Source of the DNA: Sesamum alatum
Taxonomy: Eukaryota; Streptophyta; Magnoliopsida; Lamiales; Pedaliaceae
Direction of reading: 5' to 3'
Assembly: GCA_034509735.1 (NCBI GenBank)
Contig: JACGWO010000012.1
Coordinates: forward strand, 3,720,001-3,784,000
Length of the DNA stretch: 64,000 nucleotides
In this document: piece after piece, positions 57,141-64,000 of the stretch
Position numbering within the stretch: the stretch's first letter is position 1
How the letters are laid out: each line of letters opens with the position of its first letter
Notes under the pieces: model-generated
Databases searched by the model: none
Seen by the model: only the letters and a program-made list of their open reading frames with translations
What the model was told of the DNA's origin: nothing
Made by a program: the position numbers and the translations under genes

Positions 57141-57329
57141 TGATGATGTCACATAACCTACAGGAGTAAACGACTGCACACATAAAATTAAGTAGGCCGA
57201 TTTTATTTAAATGATCTTTCACAGATCCTTACACCTGGAAAACTTTCAAAGTTTTAGCTAATCACAAAAGGGATCTTTTTCAGATCCTGCTATTCTAGAT
57301 CTTTCACTGATCTTCTGGTCGCCTGTCAC

Positions 57330-57660
57330 CCACAAGCGTCTTGAGAACTTAGCACAAAAAAGTTGTCTGTTTCAGACCATCTGCCTTCTGATCGAGCGTC
57401 TCAAAACTTAGCACCAAAGTGGTCTTTCACAGACCATCTATTTTATAGTTGCATGTCACCCAGAAGCGTCTTGAGCCTTGGCACAAAAAGTTATCTTTTT
57501 CAGACCATCTGCCTTCTGATCGTGTGTCTTCCGAAAGCGTCTCAAAACTTAGCACCAAAGTGGTCTTTCACAGACCATCTATTTTATGGTCGAATGTCAC
57601 CCAAAAGCGTCTTGAGACTTAGCACAAAAAGTGGTCTTTCACAGACCATCTAGCTTCCTG
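57330..57660 (-). repeat. Second tandem repeat, ~125-bp unit
   Basis: Units containing CTTAGCAC(C)AAAGTGGTC, TTTCACAGACCATCT and TGTCACCCA.AAGCGTCT recur about two and a half times. AGACCATCT replaces the AGATCACTT of the neighbouring array, so the two may share ancestry. Confidence 0.88.
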
Positions 57661-57839
57661 ATTGCATGCTACGCCTACGCGTAAAATTTCTTCCAAGTTA
57701 TGGATGTTCCGCGGTCGCGGGAGGTTTTTCCTTCTAGATCTTGCAGCCTGTACGTTCTTTTGTAGATAACGCCTGCATTTTTCACGTCAAATTTCATTAT
57801 AATAGTAAATACCATTTTCGATTACGAAAGGCGTCTTAT

Positions 57840-58723
57840 CTCTATCTTATTCCGCCATGAAAATCTGGTGGTATCCTTGGTATGCATCCATTCTGCTGAA
57901 CAACGCGCCCGCTATAGTAGTTTACCAACAAGTCGCTTCAAGGTCGCAGGTAGGGCACACTTTGTTTAAGTCCGTGAAGTCCGTGCACATTCGCCACTTT
58001 CCTGATACCTTTGTCACAATCACCATGTTTGATAATCACTGGGTGTATTGCACCTGTCACATCCCCGGCGTCTAGCAATTTGTTCACCTCCACCTTGCTG
58101 ATCTTGTTCCGCTTGACCCCAAACGTCCTCTTCTATTTAACTGGTCGAACTTGTGTTCTCCTTGAGAAGCTCGATCACCATCGTCTCCAAGCTTGAGGTC
58201 ATATGCCCAATTCTGGTCGTCTTACTTGCTTCTCCTTGCACCAGTTGAATCGTCTTATGCTCTCCTGCTGGTTCTATCCACTCGGGCTTAGACTTGTTTA
58301 CGGTGTCCATCTTCTTAACCGGGTGCACAGGCACTGTCTTTCTTTTGGTCTTTATGTCATCACCTCTACCTTTTTTTAGGATAGGTTGTAACACTTCCTA
58401 GTCTCCCTTTGGTCGTATCTCACCTCGCCTATTCCATGTCTTGTTGGGATCTTCCTCTTCAGGTGATAGGTGGACACTACTGCCATCGACGTTCTCCTCC
58501 TTGGCTCATAACCCTTGTCAACTAACACCTTGTGCACCAAAAAATTTGTTATGTCCATCTTGATCACCATTGGGTCGTTCTGCGACTCCATCTCTAATGA
58601 CAAGTCATTTCTGCTAGAGGTGATCTTCTCTTCCTGCTCAACCTTCAAACTCTCTTTCAAAACAGTTGCTTCCGGCGTACCTCTTTCGCGACCTCGCGGG
58701 GTCTCCTCCAGTAGGTCCTGCAA
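57840..58723 (-). pseudogene. Gypsy protease and reverse-transcriptase remnants
   Basis: Minus strand: NDPMVIKMDITNFLVHKVLV followed by DKG (about 58590-58520) is the retropepsin strand leading to the active site, with Lys where Ser or Thr is normal. Further on, VNKLLDAGDVTGAIHPVIIK (about 58095-58035) and VVQQNGCIPRIPPDFHGG (about 57905-57855) are displaced scraps of the RT fingers and palm (compare LLEAGxxxxxxYP and MDAYQGYHQI). Frames and spacing are broken, and no YxDD motif was found. Confidence 0.7.
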
Positions 58724-58767
58724 TTGTATGAACGACTCCTTTCATAGAAGCGTTATCACCTGCCTCA

Positions 58768-59934
58768 TCACTTTTTTCCTCTATGTTCTCTTTTGAGAAA
58801 TCGTTCCCTAGTCCTTGACTTGCTTCTCGATCTCTCCCTTCTCTCTTTCCTCTGCTCTTGCTCAGGGTCATGGGATTTCATTCTTTGAAGAATCCGTCTG
58901 TCTCTTCTGCGATCTCGACCAGCATCGCGACCTCTGCTCGCCCATCCACCATCTTTCACCGCATTCATCTCTTCCTCGTCTATGTATTTTTGCGCCATTT
59001 TCATCAACTGTTCTACGTCCTCAGGTGGGTCCCTTGCAAGTGATGATGCGAACGGTCCTTTCTTCAACCCATGTATAAGGATGCTTATCATCATGTCAAT
59101 TCGGAGGTCTTGGACCTCTAAGGTCTCATTATTGAATCTTCCTACAAAACTTTTCAACGACTCGTCTTCCTCTTGTCTTATGGTGAACAAGTAGGTAGCC
59201 GACCTCTTCTGTTTTTTCTTACTTGCGAAGTGGAACGTGAATTTCTGAATCAACTGTTTGTATGAATCAATCGCCCCACTCGGCAAGTTGGTGAACCATT
59301 CTTGGGCCTTTCCTGTCAAGGTGGTCACATAAAGTTTTGCGTTAATAGAATCAGATTGACCATACAAGTTCATTACCAATTCAAACGCTGCGATGTGCTC
59401 CAGTAGGTCTTTGGTTCCATCGTATTTAGGTAGATCGGGCATTCGAAAGCTGGGATCCACGACCTCGATCAACATTTTGTTTGAAAATGGTGAGTTTCTG
59501 TTCTGCGCCACGATCTCCCCTTTTCTCTTAAGTTCATCAATCTGCGACCCCAATCTCTCAATTTGGCGACCCATGTTCTCCACCTCAGCCCTCGATATCC
59601 CAGGCTCTCTCCTGGTTTTTCCTTTTTTACTTGATGTTTCGTCCGAAAGTTTTATTTTTGTGCCTTTCTCAGGCATCCCTCTGCGAGTCACCTCATTCGG
59701 GTCACCTTCCACCTCTTTTCCTTTGAATAACTGACGTTTCATTAAATCATACGCACACGGGGTCGCGGTTCGCCTCTCATATTCGACTATGGTGTTTCTA
59801 GTTGTGTTCCTAGCAGCTTCATCGATCATCCTTTGCAATTCGTTTCTGGTGATCTGAAGAATTTGCTCTCCAAGTAGCGAAATGGGTTCGTTAAAGTTGC
59901 CTGGTGTTTGTTCGCCTCCTGATGCTCCTTCCAT
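58768..59934 (-). CDS. Gypsy gag polyprotein, open frame
   Basis: A 388-aa open frame starting MEGASGGEQTPGNFNEPISL, 30 bp after the PBS. A coiled coil lies at about residues 115-145, followed by the Retrotrans_gag capsid domain: PKYDGTKDLLEHIAAFELVM, LTGKAQEWFTNLPSGAIDSY and FTFHFASKKKQKRSATYLF (about 170-300), then an Arg/Glu-rich basic tail. The usual CCHC knuckle is not visible. Capsid would package the element RNA. This frame is uninterrupted although pol is ruined, so purely by reading frame it could still be expressed, or decay is recent there. Confidence 0.88.
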   Translation of the reverse strand: MEGASGGEQTPGNFNEPISLLGEQILQITRNELQRMIDEAARNTTRNTIVEYERRTATPCAYDLMKRQLFKGKEVEGDPNEVTRRGMPEKGTKIKLSDETSSKKGKTRREPGISRAEVENMGRQIERLGSQIDELKRKGEIVAQNRNSPFSNKMLIEVVDPSFRMPDLPKYDGTKDLLEHIAAFELVMNLYGQSDSINAKLYVTTLTGKAQEWFTNLPSGAIDSYKQLIQKFTFHFASKKKQKRSATYLFTIRQEEDESLKSFVGRFNNETLEVQDLRIDMMISILIHGLKKGPFASSLARDPPEDVEQLMKMAQKYIDEEEMNAVKDGGWASRGRDAGRDRRRDRRILQRMKSHDPEQEQRKERRERSRSKSRTRERFLKREHRGKK

Positions 59935-59983
59935 CTCGAATCTGAAGTGCTCTTCTCAAAGTGTTCCCACAGACGGCGCCAAC

Positions 59984-60236
59984 TGATCCGGGTGGCGGGT
60001 AGCGATCCTTGATGACGTCTGTGCTTAACTGATTCGGGTAGCGGGTAGCGGGTAGCGATCTTTGGTGACGTCTAAGTTAGATCTCCACCTGTCACCTGGA
60101 AAGTAAGGGTACCTGAGAAAAGAGCAAACGTGAGCCTAGCCGGGATCGTTCCCGGCGAAGACCCTCCGATGTTTAAGTCAGCTCAAACTCGAGATGGCAA
60201 AAATGCGATCTAAGTAGAATGATAGGTCGAATGGTC
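59984..60236 (-). repeat. Gypsy 5' LTR remnant (R-U5-like)
   Basis: It matches the last 245 bp or so of the 3' LTR and ends at the PBS. It starts abruptly at a point corresponding to about 40 bp downstream of the TATA box in the 3' LTR, so the whole promoter part (U3) is missing. Confidence 0.85.
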
Positions 60237-61614
60237 AAGTATAATGTTGCGTAAATCTACATTTAGAAAAATTTATGCGTGCGGGTACCATGTGCCAAAA
60301 TGGTCAGTGGTTAAAAGTTAAAAATTATGGTAAATACTAATTAACTATAGCTGTAAGTGAGCTCAAAACATTAGTTACAACAAAACACTATGACAAATAC
60401 TTTCGTTATAGGTAAAATCAAGGCAAATGTTGATTACCCATGGTCAAAACTTAACTTCTCACATCAATCATATTATATTATTTAAAATGAATACCATCCC
60501 ATATGTCCATCTCTTTCCTATGTGGATGAAGAGGTGGACAAGTTACTTTTTGTTTATTCTTCCATGTAGGATGTTTTTCATATTTATTTCACAATAGATA
60601 TATAGTATTAATGATTAATGATTAATGATTATGGAGTATATTTCAAGGCAAGTTTTAAGATGATTTAAATCATATTTAAGTTTTTTTTTATGTCTTCAAT
60701 TTTTAGCTCATTGTTTACTTAACAATAATTAGCTAACATATTGAATTTTTTAAATTTCAATGTCAAAATTTTTCGTCTACGAGAAGTTTTTAATATTTTC
60801 AAATTAATTTTTTTTAATGATACTTAGTCAATGATGCTTTTTAGTACTGTATATTTATTCGCAAAATATTAATATATTTTTTTGCAATAACAATTAATAG
60901 ATACCCCGTAATATTGAAATTATAATATTTCTATTCATCCTTTGAGTAATTATTTTATCCGATCTTTTTATGCTTCCATCTAGCAAATTGTTAGCATTCC
61001 AAAAAATTGATGTATTTGCCTTCACAAGTATATTCCATTGATGCATAAATTAAGCAAATCATTACAATGTGGTCAACGTCATTACTGAATGGCCTTAAAT
61101 TTAAAGCAAAATAAAAGGCATTAAATTTATTGAATAGCCTTCACAAATCTATACCATTGACGCATACAATTAAGCGATTAATCAAAGTATGGTCAACATC
61201 TTTCTACGTGTTTCTATACCATTTACTTTGAATAATAGAGATTTTGAAAATTTAAAGCTAATTACCTAATTAGCCTTCTAAAAAAATTTGGTTGATTTTC
61301 CTTCCAATAAGTCAAAATCAATTAATATGATTCATCATTGAATCCCCCGTACATGAACAGAGGACAATTATAAATGTTGTGAACCTAATAAATAGTAGAA
61401 AATCAATCATTTGCAAATTCAAGCCAAAGAAAAGTCGTAACCCATATTATAACCCATGCACTGAATCACCCTCTCACTTTGTTCATGTCACTTTTATTCT
61501 CCAAATTTTCAGAATTTAAACAACTATAATTCTAGGTAAACTTTCACAATTTACTCTCTCTATAAATATTTGGGTTCTATAAATATAATAGTTCTTTGTT
61601 ATATTTATACCATG
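60237..61614. other. AT-rich spacer
   Basis: No gene, RNA gene or recognised repeat. Two weakly similar stretches (about 61010-61060 and 61135-61180, CCTTCACAA..TAT.CCATTGA.GCATA) suggest a local old duplication. Confidence 0.5.
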
Positions 61615-62481
61615 TGTAGACAAATTAATTTGTACCCAATAAAATTGCGCCACGTGGAAAATGACATATTAAATATTAATTTCTATTTATGTTTTGAAAA
61701 TTTAATTAAATTTAATTCCTAAAGTAAATAGTTAATTAATTGATAATAATATATATTTTTTCGGCCAATCAAATAATGCCAAGTGTCAAATTCATATTGT
61801 TGGCAAGTGGATCAAATATTCCAAATCAAGCAAGTGCAAGTCAATATGAAAATAAAATCGCATCTTGCAAATATGGAAGCAAATGACGAAGGGTCAATCA
61901 AATCGCGTTGTTTCATCAAGTAAATATGGAAAAGTCTTCTACCCTACAGCTATAAATAGAGGTTATCTACACAATTGAAAACACAATTGAAAGCACAAGC
62001 AAGAGAGCATTCAAGAAGCTTCAAAATCCTCTCAAACACAAATCAAGGAGAATCCGCGGCGTTCAAGCAAAGTTTAAGGTTTTCGTCGCGGAAATCATTC
62101 AAATCCAACGTTTAATTCGAGAACAAGTCAAAGGACCCACGGATTAACGTTATCAAAGCAAAAAATCCACCTTGGTGGAAGATCAAAGCTTCAATTCCAC
62201 CAAGAAACCCGATAGTTCAAGTCAATTTCTTCAAGTTTATAGCGTTTGATCCGAGAATAAGTCAAAAGACCCTGGATTAACGTTATTGAAGATTTAAGTC
62301 AACCTCAAAGGGGATTAAAACGTCAAGTGCCGCTTTCGAAGTTGCCGAAATTGAAGATTGCGAAGAATCAGAGACTTAAACTAGAGATTTCGCACCCACA
62401 AGATATTTGATTAAATTTGAAAAATCATTTGTAATATATTTCTTATTTCAATAAATTCAGAAATACGAAATTTGCGTTACA
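61615..62481 (+). repeat. 5' LTR of a second Ty3/gypsy element
   Basis: It starts TGTAGACAAATTAATTTG and ends GCGTTACA, followed by TGGCACGCCCAGTGGGAC (62488-62505), the PBS-type sequence of this gypsy group. TATAAATAGAGG at 61951 is the promoter TATA. The length is about 867 bp. The partner LTR lies beyond the window, so the left boundary rests on the TG start only. Confidence 0.7.
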
Positions 62482-62548
62482 AATTTCTGGCACGCCCAGT
62501 GGGACCATCTCTGCTCTCATATCTTCGTCAAAGTTTTGAAGTTTCGCC

Positions 62549-64000
62549 ATGGCCGCGAACAAGATTCCGGCGCTCAAAGTTGTTGCTTCAAGTTCAAATG
62601 ACAGTATCGGAATCATCACCAGAAGTATGTCAAAAAAGTTACAAACATACCCTGAGATGACTTTCCATGAAGTTATTGAGAAGGATCTACTCCATCTCAA
62701 CAAAACTAATGAAGATGACGGAGACTAAAGGATGACTCTTCTTTGTCTACTCCTCGCTCGACATCAAGCGTTGCTCCCGTCATGGTGACAAATACGACAA
62801 CCTTGGAGGAACAAAATTGCAAGCTTGACGAGGGCCATAGAGGGTCTAGCGAAGCACATTCAACAGCAAGACTCTCAAATAAGCAAATTGATGAACAAGA
62901 TAGATAATACTGACGTCAGTCATGTGGCCGGAAAACAAGTTGAGGGCCATGATGAAGCTGAAACATCCAAAAGCAACAAACCAATGAAAGGGAGAAGTCA
63001 CAACACAAGAGTTGCAAGTCTACTTAGAAGGGCTGATTCCCGTGGACCAACTGAAAGAGTTCATCATGGGGACTATCAAAGACAAACTCGATGGAGGCTC
63101 CAAATCGTCTATGACTTACACGAAGCCCTACACGCAAAGAGTCGATAATTTGAAGATGTCAGTTGGCTATCAACCTCCCAAATTTCAACAGTTTGATGAC
63201 AAGGCAATCCAAAACAACATGTGGCTCACTTCATCGAAACATGCAATAATGCGGGGACTTACAGAGATCATCTCGTGAAGCAATTCGTCCGATCTTTGAA
63301 AGGGAATGCATTTGACTGATACACTGACTTGGAAGCCAACCCCGTTGGGCAATTGGAGCAAGAATTTCTCAACCGCTTTTATAGCACTAGAAAGACAGTC
63401 AGCATGATCGAGCTCACAAACTTGCACCAATGGAAGGAAGAACCGGTCATTGAGTATATCAACCACTGGAGAAATTTGAGCCTCAATTGCAAGGATAGAT
63501 TGTCCGAGACTTCGACAATCGAAATGTGCATCCAAGGAATGCATTGGGGTCTCTGATACATACTGCAAGGGATCCAACCTAGAACATTCGAAGAACTAGC
63601 TACTCAAGCTCATGACATGGAACTAAGAATGGCTACAAGTGGAGCCGAGGGGCCACCTATCTAAGAGTCCCACAAGTTTAAAGAAAAAGCAAGAAACCAG
63701 GAGAGAGGGCAAACCTTCTTCCAAACCTCCGGCCAAAGAATCCATGGCAGTGAATACAACTCCTTTCAAGTTGCGAGGGAAGTCAAGCAATATGAGTGGA
63801 GAGAAGAAGGAAGCTCCTCAAGAAAAAAGGCAAAGAAAATTGACTCTAAAAGAGATGCAAAAGAAGCAGCACCCTTTCCTTGACTCTAATGTCTCCGGAA
63901 TTTTTGATGACCTGCTCAATGCGAATCTCATTGAACTTCTTGAAATGAAACGACCTGAAGAGCCGGGAAGATTTGATGACCCGAAGTACTGCAAGTACCA
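62549..64000 (+). pseudogene. Second gypsy element, gag region, decayed and cut by window end
   Basis: ATG at 62549 gives MAANKIPALKVVASSSNDSI and TRSMSKKLQTYPEM, ending in TAA at 62726. Frames then alternate: an oligomerising N-terminal part (62825-62970), IPVDQLKEFIMGTIKDK (63036-63086), SVGYQPPKFQQFDD, and the capsid core FVRSLKGNAFD, LEQEFLNRFYSTRKTVSMIE, LSLNCKDRLSETSTIEMC and [20 protein letters not shown] (to about 63630). TGA replaces Trp near 63318, and further stops occur at 63556 and 63661. The remainder to 64000 is basic and out of frame. Pol would lie to the right. Confidence 0.85.

Larger units (their letters stand above)
55513..60236 (-). mobile_element. Ty3/gypsy retrotransposon, truncated pol, 5' LTR lacks U3
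   Basis: On the minus strand: partial 5' LTR (60236-59984), PBS TGGCGCCGTCTGTGGGA (59981-59965), gag, protease and RT remnants, a long minisatellite region, polypurine tract AAGAAGTGGGGGACTAA (56058-56042) and a full 529-bp 3' LTR (56041-55513, TGATAGGGG...GGATCA). Integrase and RNase H are absent. The two LTRs match only from 55513-55757 against 59984-60236. No TSD was found. Confidence 0.85.

Noticed and set aside
60121..60236. 5-bp target-site duplication for the first gypsy element
   Set aside because: Flanks (GAAATC on the left, AGTATA on the right) do not match, consistent with the truncated 5' LTR.

Overview
This is a nuclear stretch of a flowering-plant genome, probably a eudicot. 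It is very AT-rich and almost entirely built of transposable elements. One host gene is convincing: a two-exon DUF579-family polysaccharide O-methyltransferase at 34371-35324, closest to arabinogalactan glucuronic-acid methyltransferase. Assignments come from reading translations, repeats and junctions by eye; no database search was run.

Layout. 203-6366: a Mutator-like (MULE) element with long inverted arms, split by a decayed Ty1/copia retrotransposon (1045-6004). 6909-8184: a fold-back element. 8980-13048: small inverted-repeat elements, a SINE-like copy and dispersed repeat. 13222-19461: about 6.2 kb of plant mitochondrial DNA (atp6, rrn26 and rps4 fragments plus a copia reverse-transcriptase scrap, with a 500-N gap) lying inside a small transposon. 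19765-24660 and 25530-31000: two diverged copies of one segment, distinguished by later insertions (MITEs, a SINE, a CACTA MITE, and a MULE carrying a GRF zinc-finger gene). 31273-33996: more MITEs. 34371-35324: the DUF579 gene. 35646-39516: MITE, fold-back element and a probable solo LTR. 39871-42920: five small elements nested in one another. 42958-53013: a small MITE split by MULE1 (43213-53001), which is itself split by MULE2 (47686-52942), each with target-site duplications (TSDs). 54034-60236: a CACTA-type transposase fragment split by a defective Ty3/gypsy element with striking minisatellites. 61615-64000: the 5' part of a second Ty3/gypsy element that runs off the window.

Best lead. 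MULE2 is a nearly intact autonomous-type element: exact 9-bp TSD, about 100-bp inverted ends, a DDE transposase with SWIM and CCHC fingers, and, facing it, a small intron-containing GRF zinc-finger/coiled-coil/transmembrane gene. A second element at 22922-23948 carries a homologous GRF gene with the intron at the equivalent place as its only gene. This suggests that a membrane-anchored GRF protein is a recurrent MULE-encoded accessory factor, arranged like the convergent mudrA/mudrB pair of maize MuDR. A parallel theme is a swarm of MITEs with ends GGGTAAATTACA or GGGATAATTACA and 9-bp TSDs, several of which can be ordered in time by nesting or by the duplicated segment.
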